A DNA stretch of 42,028 nucleotides from Pirellulaceae bacterium (lineage in GTDB: Bacteria > Planctomycetota > Planctomycetia > Pirellulales > Thermoguttaceae). Location: NCBI GenBank assembly GCA_012744395.1, contig JAAYCB010000118.1, positions 1-42,028 of the forward strand, in the 5' to 3' direction. A model generated the notes under the pieces. That model had not been told where the DNA came from. It saw nothing but the letters and a program-made list of their open reading frames with translations, and did not search any database. Below, in pieces: positions 7,518 to 18,300 of this stretch. Positions within the stretch are counted from its first letter, which is position 1. Each line of letters opens with the position of its first letter. A program made the position numbers and the translations under genes.

Positions 7518-10500
7518 TCAGGGGGCCTTGCCCCTCGTGACCGCCTCCAGCTCGGCGAGCAGTTCGTCGGGGCGGATCGGCTTGGAGACGTAGGAATCCA
7601 TGCCGGCGGCGAAGCAGCGGTCTCGGACGTCCTTGATCGCGTGGGCCGTCATGGCGACAATCGGCGTCCGAGCCCGTCCGCCCGACTGTTCGATGCGGCG
7701 AATCGCCGCGGTCGCCGCTAGGCCGTCCATTTCGGGCATTTCCACATCCATCAAGATCACGTCGAACGGCTCTTCCTCGAACGCCCGCACCGCCTTGTCG
7801 CCGTCGCACACGGCGCGGACCCGATGGCCGCTGATTTCAAGCAGTCCGGCGGCCACTTCCTGGTTGATCGGGCTGTCGTCGGCAACCAGGACGGAAAGGG
7901 CCGGGCGCTGGACGCGATGGACACGGTTGTCTTCCCGATCCGCGTGGGCTGGACCGGCGCCCAAGACGGCAGCCACCGCTTCCAGCAGTTCGGCGGGTTT
8001 CACGGGCTTGCTCAAGCAGTGCGAAATCCCAATCTGATAGCACCTCCGCATGGCTTCGATCTGGCCGGTCGGGACGAGCACCACCGCCGGCAGGCCCTGG
8101 GCGGACAGCCGCTCGGCCAGTCCGAGCCCCGCCGGGCTGGCGACATTCAGGTCGATCACGGCAAGGGCCGGCCGCGGCCGGTCCGGGCCCGGCTGGGAAA
8201 GCTCGACCGACGGATTTTCGAGCGTCCGGACCGCCAGTCCGGCGGTTTCGAGGATTTCACGGTGGGCCTGGCGGGCGTGGTCATTCTGACTGAACAGCAG
8301 GACCTCGGCGCGCAACTCGGCCGGCCCGCTCGGCGGTTGCTTGGCCGTCGCCAGCTTCAGGGGCACGATGAAGTGAAACGTGCTGCCCCGTCCCTCCTCG
8401 CTGTGGACCCAGATTCGCCCCCCCATCAATTCCACGAGTTGGGAGGAGATCGCCAGCCCCAGCCCGGTGCCTCCAAAGCGGCGGGTGGTGGAGCCATCGC
8501 TCTGGCGGAAGGCCTCGAAGATGTACGGCTGCTTGTCGCGGGGGATGCCGATGCCCGTGTCATGGATGGCGAAGTGCAGGTCGGCATCCCCCGCGCCGAT
8601 CCGCTCGGACCAGATGTCGACGTAAACCTCGCCCCGTGACGTGAACTTCACGGCGTTGCCGACCAGGTTGACCAGCACCTGGCGGAGCCGGTTCGGATCG
8701 CCGGAAGTCTGCCGGGGGACTTCGGGAGCGACGCGATAGACCAGTTCGATGTTCTTCTGGAAGGCGGAGACGGCCAGCAGCCGGACGGCGTCGCTGACGA
8801 CTTCGTGGAGGCTGAAGGGGACGACTTCGAGTTCCATTCGCCCGGCCTCGATCTTCGAGAAGTCGAGGATGTCGTTGATGATCGCCAGCAGCGCTTCGGC
8901 GGAATCGCGGACAACGCCGATGGAATTCCGCTGCTGGCTGGTCAGCGGGGTTCTGAGGACCAACTCGGTCATCCCGAGGACGCCGTTCATGGGGGTGCGG
9001 ATCTCGTGGCTCATGGTGGCCAGGAACCGGCTCTTCGCCTGGCTGGCGGTCTCGGCGAGCTGCTTGGCGACACGGAGGTCCTCTTCCGTCTGCCGGAGTT
9101 CGTCGGCGATCCGTTTGAGTTGGCGGTTGGACTCGGCGAGTTGGCGGGCGCGCGACTCGGCGGCGGCCGTTCGCTCCTCGACGCGGCGTTCGAGCGTCTG
9201 GTTGAGGCACTGCAATTCGGCGAAGCCCTCGGCGTTCTCCAGCGCGGCGCCGGCGATTGTCGCCACGAAATCGGCGAGCCGCTCTTCATCGGCGCCGAAC
9301 AGGCCGTGCACGTGGCCGTGCACGACATACAGGCAGGCGGTTGCCCGCCCGCGGACGAAAAGGGGGACGCAGAGGGTCGATCGCCCCGCCGCATGGGCGG
9401 CCGAATCGGCGTCGATCAAGTCGTTTTCGGCGGTGGCGGCCACCGCCTTGCCGGTCCGCAGCGCTTCGTGGAGAATCCGCCGGTCGATAGCGATGTCCTT
9501 CTCGCCGGCGACGGGGACAAAAGACGCCTCCACGCCTCCTTCGACATGAAGCACGAGGCACTTCTCTCCGCGGAGCAAGCGGAGGGCGGCCAGCCGGGCG
9601 GCTTCGTGGATTGCCGTCGGCGTGAGTGCCGAGGCGATCTTTCTTCCCGAGTCGAGCACGGTGTCGAAGCGGTCGGCGAGCGAGAGGCTGGCCGTCTCCG
9701 GCGGCAGCCGCTCTTCGGTCGCGGTCTCGATTTCGGCAAGCATCGCCTGGGCTTCGAGCGCGTGGGCCGCGGCGTCGCGCCAAGCGACCTCCCGCCCGAC
9801 CCTGGCCATGGCCGCCAGTGTCTGGGCGGCTTCGTAGCGCGCCTGCTGCCGCCGGGCAACTTCCAGGCTCTTGGCGAACAGCCTCCGCGATTTGCGGATT
9901 TTCCCCTGCATCGCCGAGACGAGGGCATACTCGCGGAGTGCCTGCGGTTGATCGTTCTTGCACAGCCAGGTGGAACGGACGGCGGATCGGGCGGCCCGCT
10001 CCGCCTGCTTGAGCATGCGGCCGCGGCGGATCGCCATGAAGTCCGAGACCGTCTCCGCCTGCTTGCGGCGGACGGTGGCGAGCCAGGTGGGGACGGGCAG
10101 CGTGTAGGCGTTGCGGACACCGGTGGCGTTGGACACGGCGACGGCCTGTTCCAGGATCGACGCCGCCTCGTCCAGCTTGCCGCTCCCGTAGAGGCAGAGG
10201 CCCCTGGCCAGCAAGACCTGTACGATTGCCTGGTAATCGGTCCGCTCGCGCTCCAGTTCGGTCATCAGGATGTCTTCGGGAACCCCGCCGGATGCCCGTG
10301 CCCAGACGTCCAGGATGATCCCCGACGCCTGCTCGTCCCCGAGGGCTATGCCCGAGGAATGGTTCAGCCGGGCCTCCTTGACGGCTTCCCGGCGGCGGCC
10401 GAGGTGGCAGAGCGAGGCGGCGATCTGGTACCGGGCGATGTGCACCTGCCAGTAGTCGCCCATCCGCTCCAGCAGCCGCACGGCCTCGCGGCACTTCTGG

Positions 10501-13442
10501 ATGCATTCGTTGAATCGCGATGCCGCGTAGAGCGATACGCCATAGAACACCAGCGTTTGGCCCTGGCCCCAGAGATCGCCGAGCGACTTGCGCAATTGGA
10601 GCGACTTCTCGGCGTAGCGGATCGCCCGGCGCATGTTCGGCACGAGCGTCATCGCCGGCGCATGTTCCGAATAGGCCTGGGCCAGCTCGCGGCCGGGCAG
10701 GAACCGCTCCACGTAGTTCAACTCGCGGAGGTGGGCCCAGAGGGCCATCACCATGCTGCGGCCGTACCAGCAGCCGTGGCAGAGGTTGCTCAGCAGGCTG
10801 AGGACGAGCCGCTCCTGCTCGGTCGGATGGCGCTTGCAGCGGTACAGAAAGAACCTCGGAAACCAGCTGTGGGCAACCTGCACCAGGGTCTCCCAGAGCA
10901 GCAGCAGGACAAGCAGCCACTTCCGCTGGGGAACGAACCTCCCCAGGTAGCGCAGGGCTCGTTCGATGTCGTGGATTGCGCCGTCCATGTCGCCCCGCTT
11001 GAATGCCAGTTCCCCCAGCTTTCCGCGAATCTGCGCCTTGGACAGGTTATTCTCGGCGATTTCGGCGGCGGCATGAAACAGCCGGCCCGCATCGTCGTAG
11101 CGGCCGCGGAGCATGAGGACGTCGCCGAGTCCTTCGGCAATCCGAAACCGGGTGGCTACCGGCGAGGCGTAGCTGCCTCGCTCGGCAATCCGGTATTGTT
11201 GTTCGGCTGTTTCCAGTACGTGTTGCGCCCGGGCCTGTTCGGCGGCGACCAGCGCGTGCGGCAAGGCGGAGCGGCTGTCGCCCGCGGCGTCGAAATGGTA
11301 GGCAAGCGAGCGCGCGTCGTGGGGCGCCCACTGCTGCAAATAGGCGGCGGCGCGCCGATGGATATCGCGCCGCTCGCCGGGTGTGAGCCGCGCGAGCAGG
11401 ACGGCGCGGATCTTGTCGTGCACGAAAACGCAGGAATCGCCGTCGGGACGGAGCCAGATCAGGCGGCGCTGGCGGGCCTCGTCCAGGGCGGCAATCGCCT
11501 GCGCCGGCCGCTGGGAGGCCAGTTCCGCGACAATCTTCAACTCGAATTCCTTGCCCAGCACCGCGCCGGCCGAGAGCAGGCCGATCGTCTGCTCAGGCAG
11601 AAGCTCCAGACGCCGCGTAAGAAACGCCGCCGCCCGGCTCGAGGAGCTGACGTCGGCCATCGCCAGCGGCTCCGCCCGCCAGCCGTCGGGACCGGGCAGC
11701 AAGGCGCCGGTTTCAACGAGCCCGTGGAGCACTGCGGAGGCCATGAACGGACTGCCGCCGGCGAGCCTCGTGATCAGCTCGACCGCCTCGTCGGGAAGCG
11801 GTCCGGCCATCGATTCGACGATCTTGTGGACTTCCTCGGCCTCCAAGGGAAGCAGGCGGACGTGGGTCGTCGGTTCAGATTGGCGAATCAGGTGATCGTC
11901 GCCGACCTCCTCGGTGCGGAAGGCCGCGATCACGAGCAGATGCGTGTCCCCCGCGGCCATCGCGTGCCAGCGGCGGAGCAGCTTGCAGCTCAATTCGCCC
12001 GCCCACTGGCAATCGTCGAGGATCACCACCGCCGGACCTTCGGCTGAGCCCAGGGCCTGAAGGAATTGTGCCAGGGCCTGGACGGTGCGGGACTCTCCGA
12101 CCGACTCGGGCGCCGAGTCCTGGGCGGCTCCGGAGTCGAGCAGGTCTCGCAGTTCCGGCAGCGCGGCTCCGATCGCGCCGGCGTGGACGCCAATCCGGCT
12201 GCGCAGCGCCGCGGCGTATTCCGGTTCGGATTTCGTGGCGGCGAGCACGCCGCCGGCGATTCCCTCGAGGACGCGCAGAGGGTTCTGGGCGATCTCGACG
12301 GTTGCCAGGCCCCGAAAGACCCGCAGGCCATGTTGGCTGGCGCGGTACGTGGTCTCCGCCAGCAGCCGCGTTTTTCCGCTCCCCGACTCGCCTTCCAGGA
12401 GGACCAGCCCGCCGTGGCCGCCGCGCGTCCGCTGAATCTGCGTGTCCAGCCGGTCGAGTTCCGCCCCGCGGGTGACAAAGGCGGGCTCGGTCAGCGTGTC
12501 GCGGCGATCGCGAGCGCCGATTACGACGACCGGGTCCGCACCGCCGCCGCGGAGCCCCTCGGCGATCGCCTCCAGATCATTGAGCACGGCCTCCGCGGAC
12601 TGGTAGCGGTCTCGCGGGTCCTTCCGCAGGAGCCGCTGAATAACTTCGTCGAGCGCCCGTGGAACCGCCGGGCCAAGCTGCGCCAATCCCGCCACGGAGC
12701 CGGTCATCTGTTCGAAGAGGATCGCGCCGACCGAATCGCCGTGGAACGGCGATTCACCCGCGAGGCAGCGGTGGAGCACAAGCCCGGCGGAATAGAGATC
12801 GGATGCTTCGGTCACGTCCTGGTCGATCAATCCGGCCTGCTCCGGCGAGACATAGCGGGCTGCTTCGACGGGACGATCCAGCCCCCCCTCGGACTGGACG
12901 CACCCGGCGGGGCCGAAGTCCACGAGCGTGGCCGTGACCAAGGGGCCGTCCTCGCTGACGATGATGTTCGTCGGCCGGACTCGGCGGTGGAGGACGCGGT
13001 GCGCGTGCAAGTCGCGCAAGGCCGAGAGCAAGGCGCGGCCGACCGCCAGTGTCTCGCTTGCCTCGAGCGTTCGCGCATCGAGCCTTTCCGCCAGCGATAC
13101 GCCGGGGATATGCTTCATCACCAGGAGGAAGTCTTCGCCTTGGCATTCGGCGTGCAGCAGGGGGGCGCACCAGGGGCTCGGCGCCCTTTTGAGGAGGGCC
13201 GATTCGTACTCCAGCCTCATCAGTCCGCCCGGCGTCAGGCTGCGGACGGCGATCGCCTTGATGACGCAGGCTTCGCCGGTCTGGCGATCGGCGCCGCGGT
13301 AGGTTCGCGACCCCGAGGCTTCGCGCAGCAGCCGCTCGAGGCAGTAGCGGCCCGCGACGAGGCTCCCGATCAGGTTCTCACCGCGCGCGGCGGCATCCTG
13401 CTTCGCATCCTTGGCGGGAACGTCGAGGAGGATCGGCTGCAT
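7518..13442 (-). CDS. Giant hybrid signalling protein: kinase fold, AAA ATPase, TPR, GAF, histidine kinase, two receivers
   Basis: 1974 residues from the ATG at 13442; a TTG five codons upstream (13457) is an alternative start. Domains in order: Ser/Thr-kinase fold (about 30-300) with Lys62 and the metal Asp175 of the DFG motif, but with Arg154 where the HRD motif needs Asp and a degraded glycine loop; AAA-type ATPase (about 325-650) with Walker A at 351-358 and Walker B Asp476-Asp477; a long TPR-like helical region (about 690-1270); GAF-like domain (about 1310-1440); coiled coil; dimerisation domain with phospho-acceptor His1479; HATPase with Gly-Thr-Gly-Leu-Gly; a degenerate receiver (Asp1764 kept, acidic pair lost); a complete receiver with Asp1899. 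This is the three-part kinase/ATPase/sensor-kinase architecture seen in planctomycetes and cyanobacteria. Soluble, no membrane segment. Divergent from the methyltransferase at 14000. Confidence 0.9.
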   Translation of the reverse strand: MQPILLDVPAKDAKQDAAARGENLIGSLVAGRYCLERLLREASGSRTYRGADRQTGEACVIKAIAVRSLTPGGLMRLEYESALLKRAPSPWCAPLLHAECQGEDFLLVMKHIPGVSLAERLDARTLEASETLAVGRALLSALRDLHAHRVLHRRVRPTNIIVSEDGPLVTATLVDFGPAGCVQSEGGLDRPVEAARYVSPEQAGLIDQDVTEASDLYSAGLVLHRCLAGESPFHGDSVGAILFEQMTGSVAGLAQLGPAVPRALDEVIQRLLRKDPRDRYQSAEAVLNDLEAIAEGLRGGGADPVVVIGARDRRDTLTEPAFVTRGAELDRLDTQIQRTRGGHGGLVLLEGESGSGKTRLLAETTYRASQHGLRVFRGLATVEIAQNPLRVLEGIAGGVLAATKSEPEYAAALRSRIGVHAGAIGAALPELRDLLDSGAAQDSAPESVGESRTVQALAQFLQALGSAEGPAVVILDDCQWAGELSCKLLRRWHAMAAGDTHLLVIAAFRTEEVGDDHLIRQSEPTTHVRLLPLEAEEVHKIVESMAGPLPDEAVELITRLAGGSPFMASAVLHGLVETGALLPGPDGWRAEPLAMADVSSSSRAAAFLTRRLELLPEQTIGLLSAGAVLGKEFELKIVAELASQRPAQAIAALDEARQRRLIWLRPDGDSCVFVHDKIRAVLLARLTPGERRDIHRRAAAYLQQWAPHDARSLAYHFDAAGDSRSALPHALVAAEQARAQHVLETAEQQYRIAERGSYASPVATRFRIAEGLGDVLMLRGRYDDAGRLFHAAAEIAENNLSKAQIRGKLGELAFKRGDMDGAIHDIERALRYLGRFVPQRKWLLVLLLLWETLVQVAHSWFPRFFLYRCKRHPTEQERLVLSLLSNLCHGCWYGRSMVMALWAHLRELNYVERFLPGRELAQAYSEHAPAMTLVPNMRRAIRYAEKSLQLRKSLGDLWGQGQTLVFYGVSLYAASRFNECIQKCREAVRLLERMGDYWQVHIARYQIAASLCHLGRRREAVKEARLNHSSGIALGDEQASGIILDVWARASGGVPEDILMTELERERTDYQAIVQVLLARGLCLYGSGKLDEAASILEQAVAVSNATGVRNAYTLPVPTWLATVRRKQAETVSDFMAIRRGRMLKQAERAARSAVRSTWLCKNDQPQALREYALVSAMQGKIRKSRRLFAKSLEVARRQQARYEAAQTLAAMARVGREVAWRDAAAHALEAQAMLAEIETATEERLPPETASLSLADRFDTVLDSGRKIASALTPTAIHEAARLAALRLLRGEKCLVLHVEGGVEASFVPVAGEKDIAIDRRILHEALRTGKAVAATAENDLIDADSAAHAAGRSTLCVPLFVRGRATACLYVVHGHVHGLFGADEERLADFVATIAGAALENAEGFAELQCLNQTLERRVEERTAAAESRARQLAESNRQLKRIADELRQTEEDLRVAKQLAETASQAKSRFLATMSHEIRTPMNGVLGMTELVLRTPLTSQQRNSIGVVRDSAEALLAIINDILDFSKIEAGRMELEVVPFSLHEVVSDAVRLLAVSAFQKNIELVYRVAPEVPRQTSGDPNRLRQVLVNLVGNAVKFTSRGEVYVDIWSERIGAGDADLHFAIHDTGIGIPRDKQPYIFEAFRQSDGSTTRRFGGTGLGLAISSQLVELMGGRIWVHSEEGRGSTFHFIVPLKLATAKQPPSGPAELRAEVLLFSQNDHARQAHREILETAGLAVRTLENPSVELSQPGPDRPRPALAVIDLNVASPAGLGLAERLSAQGLPAVVLVPTGQIEAMRRCYQIGISHCLSKPVKPAELLEAVAAVLGAGPAHADREDNRVHRVQRPALSVLVADDSPINQEVAAGLLEISGHRVRAVCDGDKAVRAFEEEPFDVILMDVEMPEMDGLAATAAIRRIEQSGGRARTPIVAMTAHAIKDVRDRCFAAGMDSYVSKPIRPDELLAELEAVTRGKAP

Positions 13443-13457
13443 TTCAAGGGCCTGCAA

Positions 13458-13999
13458 TCAGCGGCGACTTGCGGAAGTTCGCTGCCGGCCGGGGGGAAGC
13501 CGAGTTCCGGCGGCGGAGGAGCGGGACCGCTGGCGCCGCGGTGCGGAGATTCGCTCAACAAGCATAGCTTCCCCTCGCCGCCCGAACCGCCCGCGGCGCC
13601 GCCGGCTCGCCGGCGGCCTCTGCGCCCGTGCCGGTTCTGCGGGTTGATCCGGTTGTCCGCCCCGCGGAAACCTTTCCGGACGGGCAAGTTCTGCCCGTCG
13701 CGAGCGGGCGGCAAGCCGGGCAAACGTTGCCCCCGACGCCAACCTAGGTGTTTGTTATGGTAATGCGGTTACCCGGGGAATATTTTAGTACGATTTGTTT
13801 CCCGCTTGATTGAATTCAAGTTGAAGGCGCGGATAATCAGGAAATTGGCGGCTGATTACGAATCGCGAATCGGGCAGTTCGGCCGCCGATCGCGCACAGC
13901 AAACGGTTGAGCGTGGCGCAATCGCGCAGAAACGGAGGGGACGACTCCCAGGTGATGTGACTTCCAGCGGGGCAATGTTTCTATACGAGGAGAAGGAGT
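13458..13999. promoter_or_regulatory. Divergent intergenic region between kinase and methyltransferase genes
   Basis: 542 bases without a gene. The kinase-proximal part is very GC-rich; the part at 13745-13850 is AT-richer and is the best place for promoters. It includes a perfect 8-bp hairpin at 13679-13699 and a smaller one reading GGTAATGCGGTTACC around 13759-13773. The methyltransferase end has a strong GAGGAGAAGGAG ribosome binding site. Confidence 0.5.
13679..13699. promoter_or_regulatory. Perfect hairpin in the kinase leader
   Basis: GACGGGCA at 13679-13686 pairs with TGCCCGTC at 13692-13699 across the five-base loop AGTTC. It lies about 240 bases upstream of the kinase start on the kinase strand and has no T-run, so it is more likely a leader structure or a protein-binding palindrome than a terminator. 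Confidence 0.4.
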
Positions 14000-15109
14000 A
14001 TGGCGTCGAACGTGGAACTTGCATGCTCAGCGGAGGTCGAACGCTTTCTCGCGGAGGAGACGGCGGCATTCACTCGGGAACTCGCCATGATCGCCGCGGA
14101 GGTGGATGACCATCCAACCCCCTTCAGCCAAGCGCACTTGGAGCGGCTGACGGCCGCCGCCGAGAACAGCCGCCAGGCCTGCCACGACCTGGAACTGCGG
14201 ATCGGAGAAGACCAAGCCGCTCTGCGGGCGGCGCAGGCCGCCTACCGCGCCGCAATCGCCCCTTGGTTCGATCGCAGTTGGCTGATGCACCGCGCCAAGT
14301 TCAAGCCGAAGGGCTACCCGGGCGATTACGCGATCCTCACGGCGATCTACGACCGGCTGCCGAAATCGCCGGGAATCGGCGGCTATCTCGATCTCTACTT
14401 CCTCAACACCCAGTTGGGAAGGGCCGTACCGGCGCGGTTGCGGGCGGTCCGGGAATTCCTCATCCGCGAACTCGGGCAGCGCGGCGGCGAAGTCTCGGTG
14501 CTGAACGTGGCCTGCGGGCCGTGCCGCGAGTATACGGAGGATTTCGAAATTCCCCCCGCCGTCCGCCCCCGCATCACCTGCCTCGACAGCGACGAGGAGG
14601 CGCTGGAGTTCGCCCGCCAGAACCTCGCCCGCCGGAACGGCGCGACGCCGGATGTGTCCTGCGCCAGGTACAACGCCCTCCGCATGAGTTCGGCGAAGCG
14701 AAACATCGAAGCCTTCGGCCGGCCGGATGTGATCTACAGCATCGGCCTGTTCGACTACATCACGGACCGGCATCTCGTGCCGATCCTCAAGGGGCTCCGC
14801 GAGACGCTCGCCGCCGGCGGCGTCCTTTACGTGGCCTTCAAGGACGCCGACCGCTATGACAAGACGGTCTACCAGTGGATGGTCGACTGGTTCTTCCTGC
14901 AACGGACCGAGCGGCAGTGCCTCGCGCTCTGCGAGCAGGCCGGATTCGACACCGGGCGGATCGACGTCTGCCGCGACGAAACCGGGATCATCCTCAACTT
15001 CATCAGCCGGTCCGCGCCCGCCGCCAGGTACCGGATCGATGCAGCCCAGGGCGCGGCTGAGCCGCGGGCGGTACCCGCCGCTTCGCCATCGCAGCCGCCA
15101 GGCAGCTGA
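14000..15109 (+). CDS. Class I SAM-dependent methyltransferase, PhcB-like
   Basis: A 369-residue cytoplasmic protein with GAGGAG seven bases before its ATG. A helical N-terminal region (about 1-90) leads to Lys-Pro-Lys-Gly-Tyr-Pro-Gly-Asp-Tyr at 102-110. A Rossmann methyltransferase domain follows, with SAM-binding motif I at 167-174 (Val-Leu-Asn-Val-Ala-Cys-Gly-Pro), an acidic residue in Cys-Leu-Asp-Ser-Asp after strand 2, and Ile-Tyr-Ser-Ile-Gly-Leu-Phe-Asp-Tyr in the active-site region. The Lys-Pro-x-Gly-Tyr-x-Gly-Asp-Tyr segment followed by this fold is, to my knowledge, characteristic of proteins annotated with Ralstonia PhcB, which methylates 3-hydroxypalmitate to make the quorum signal 3-OH PAME. 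The substrate here is unknown. Divergent from a sensor kinase, as expected for a signal synthase beside its receptor. The last 25 residues are a low-complexity tail. Confidence 0.75.
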   Translation: MASNVELACSAEVERFLAEETAAFTRELAMIAAEVDDHPTPFSQAHLERLTAAAENSRQACHDLELRIGEDQAALRAAQAAYRAAIAPWFDRSWLMHRAKFKPKGYPGDYAILTAIYDRLPKSPGIGGYLDLYFLNTQLGRAVPARLRAVREFLIRELGQRGGEVSVLNVACGPCREYTEDFEIPPAVRPRITCLDSDEEALEFARQNLARRNGATPDVSCARYNALRMSSAKRNIEAFGRPDVIYSIGLFDYITDRHLVPILKGLRETLAAGGVLYVAFKDADRYDKTVYQWMVDWFFLQRTERQCLALCEQAGFDTGRIDVCRDETGIILNFISRSAPAARYRIDAAQGAAEPRAVPAASPSQPPGS

Positions 15110-15169
15110 GCGCCGCCGGCGGCGGCTCGCCTGCCGGCGGTGGCCGTGCCCTTTCTGCTCGATTGAAGA

Positions 15170-15188
15170 CCGCCCTCCGCGAGGGCGG
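15170..15188 (+). terminator. Hairpin after the methyltransferase gene
   Basis: CCGCCCTC at 15170-15177 pairs perfectly with GAGGGCGG at 15181-15188 across a CGC loop, 60 bases after the stop codon. No T-run follows directly; a run of six T lies later, near 15303-15308. Confidence 0.45.
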
Positions 15189-15343
15189 CGGTGCTGGGCG
15201 TCCCGGCAGCCGAGCCTTTCCAAGACGCGCGTTGCGAGTCTCGGAGCAGCCCCGGCTGCCGGGGTGCGGCCAGTGCGGCGAGCCGGCGGCAGGCGCCCTC
15301 GCTTTTTTCTTGAGAGCCGCCCGAGCGGCAATTAGAATGGGCA

Positions 15344-18300
15344 GTGTCGGCACCAAGCTCGAAGAGGCTCGCCTTGCGAAAAGACCGCTCGGGACAGAGA
15401 CGTTTCTGGCGAAACGCGCGCCAATTCCTGGCAGCGAAATCGCCCCGTGTTCGCCGCCGCCGCCTCGCGCTGGAGAGCTTGGAAAACCGCCTGCTGCTTG
15501 CGGGTGACGCGATCAACATCGCGATGAGCCTCTCAGGAACGCCCGGCGACGACACCTTCGCGTTCTCGCCAGGGGAGGAGGAAGGAACCTGGCGGGTGAC
15601 GTTCAATGGCGAGATGACAGAGTATCGCGCCGCGTCGATCAGCGTGAGTTTCCATGGAGGGGAGGGCCGCGACACGGCGCGGCTGGTCGGCAGCCGGGAC
15701 GCCGAGGAGGTCGAACTCGGCCCCGGGTGGGGATCGCTGGTCAGTGGTTCCTGCCTGGTTTCCTTGAGCGGGGTGGAAGCGATTTCCGTTGACGGCGGCG
15801 GGGGGGACGACAGCGCCCGGCTCCGCGACAGCCACGGCGATGATGTCTTCACGGCTGGCCGCGCGGCGGCGCGCCTCTCGGGCGACGGCTTCGACAACAC
15901 GGTAAGTTCGATCTTGAATGTCTGGGCATATGCCAAGGCGGGCGGCAAGGACACGGCCTACCTGCACGACTCGCCCGAGGGACGCGAGCGATTCTCCTCC
16001 GGCCCGGGTTGGGGGAAAATGCTCGGGGATGATTATGGAGTCCGGACATATTCCTTCCAGCGGGTCTACGCTTACGCCACGCCGGGCGGCGGCGATGTCG
16101 CGACCCTCAACGACGCGCCCGGCAGCCGCGACAAGGTGGTGATCCAGCCGAAGGTCGCCAAGTTCAACGGCTGCGGCGGCGCCCGGCGGCTGTTCGGCTT
16201 TTCGAGCATCCGTGTCAACGCCACGCCCGGAGACAACGATCTCGTCAAGGTCTACGACGACCCGAAGGCGGACGAAACGCTCACCGCCGACCTCAGCCAG
16301 GCGGTCCTTGCGGGCGGCAGGCAGACGGTCGACGTGCGGGGCGCCTCCGACGTCCGCGTCTACAGCGCGCCGGACAGCGGCGATCAGGCGGTCCTTCACG
16401 GCAATCCCGAGAAGAGCAACGTCTGCGTGATGTCGCCCGAGCGGGTCAAGATCGCCAGCCGCGGGCAGAAGGTCCAGGCCCACGCGTTCCAGCGGGTGGA
16501 TGTCCATGCCGGCGCCAGCGGCCAGGACCAGGTGACGTTCCACGGCGATCCCGACAAACCGGATGTCTTCACGGCAAGCCGGGGATCGGCCAGGCTGCGC
16601 GGCAAAGGCTATGACCTCCGCGCGGAGGGCTTCCGCGATGCGGCCGCCTACGGCGGCAAAGGCGACAAGGCGAGGCTCCACGCCGATCCCCTGGAGAAGG
16701 AGTACTTCGAGGCCGATCCCAAGGTAGGCATCCTCCGCGGCGAGGATTATCAACTCTACGTGCGCAACTTCACGCACGTGAACGCCTACGCGACCTCCGG
16801 CTCGGACGACACGGCCGTGTTCTACGACGCCGCCAATTCGTTCGACAAGTTCACCGGCACGCCCGAAGTCAGCGGGCTGGAAGGCGCGGGGTACGTCCGC
16901 AAGGCGGTCGGGTTCCGCTACGTTCACGCCTATGCCGACCCGGAAGACCAGGACCTTGCCGAATTGTCGGGGAGCACCGGCGACGATGTCTTCGTCGCCA
17001 CCAGCGAGTACGGCAAGCTCAGCGGCGAGGGCTACCAGATCCGCGCCGTCGCATTTCACGAGGTGCTCGCGGATGCCTCGAGCGGCAACGACGAGGCCTT
17101 GCTCTACGACTCCGACGGCGTCGATCACATCCAGGCCTATCCCGCGCTGGCCGCCATAGCGCACGAGGGGGTGCCGCGGAGCTTCCGCTACGTGGCGACG
17201 GGCTTTGATCGCGTCGGGCTGTATTCGAGCAACGACGACGACATCAAGGACGTGGCGCCCGGCGCGGCGGAGTGGATTGCCGGCAAGCCGGAAGCAGCCG
17301 CGCTCGAGCAGGCCGGCGAGGCGATCGAGCGGCCAAACGTGCTGTTCATCGCCATCGACGACTTGAACGACTGGATCGGCCCCTTGGGCGGCTACCCGGG
17401 CGTGAAGACGCCGAACCTCGACCGGCTGGCGGCACGGGCAACGACGTTTTCGCAGGCATACTGCCCGGCGCCGCTGTGCAACCCGTCGCGGACCGGCCTG
17501 TTGACCGGCTATTACCCGACCAGTTCCGGAATCTACAAGAATCACGAGGATTGGCGCGTGGCCTTGCCGGAGGCGGTCACGCTGCCCGAACTGTTCAAGC
17601 AGAACGGCTATCACACGGTCGGCGGTGGAAAGATCTTCCACTGGAACGATCGCGCGCTCTGGCACGAGTACTTCCCCAGCGTGGTGGAAAGCGGCCCCGG
17701 CGCGGACGTTCAACAGGACGACGACAACTCGGCGGGCACGATGTCGTGGGGGGCGATCGACGGGCCGGACGAGGAGATGAACGACGATCGGGTGACGTCC
17801 TGGGCGGCCGACTATCTCCGCCAGGAGCACGACGCGCCGTTCTTCCTTGCCTGCGGCATCTTCCGCCCCCACCTGCCCTGGAACGTGCCGGCGAGCTACT
17901 TCGAGCAGTATCCACTCGAAGAGATCGTCTTGCCGGAGGTGTTGGCGGGCGATCTCGACGACGTCCCCGCGGCGGGGCAGTTCCTCGCCGATCCGGGCGG
18001 CTTCCACGCGGCGATCCTCAACTCGGGCAACTGGGCCAAGGCCGTCCAGGCCTACCTGGCCTGCATCTCGTTCGTCGACGCCCAGGTCGGCCGCCTGCTC
18101 GACGCCGTCGACGCGAGCCCCGCTGCCGGCAACACGGTGATCGCCCTCTGGTCGGACCACGGAATCCACCTGGGCGAAAAGGAGCACTGGCACAAGTCGA
18201 CCCTGTGGGAGGAGTCGGGGCGCGCCCCGTTGATCATCGCCGCTCCCGGCGTGACCGAGCCCGGCAGCGTTTGCGACACCCCGGTCGACCTGGTCAACAC

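Noticed and set aside
4180..7809. Long antisense open frame of about 1200 codons on the minus strand
   Set aside because: It runs opposite to the esterase gene, is rich in Arg, Ala, Gly and Pro without domains, and arises from GC-rich third positions.
8805..12047. Long antisense open frame of about 1080 codons on the plus strand
   Set aside because: It is the reverse of the hybrid kinase gene, which has strong domain evidence; the antisense frame shows no recognisable domain.
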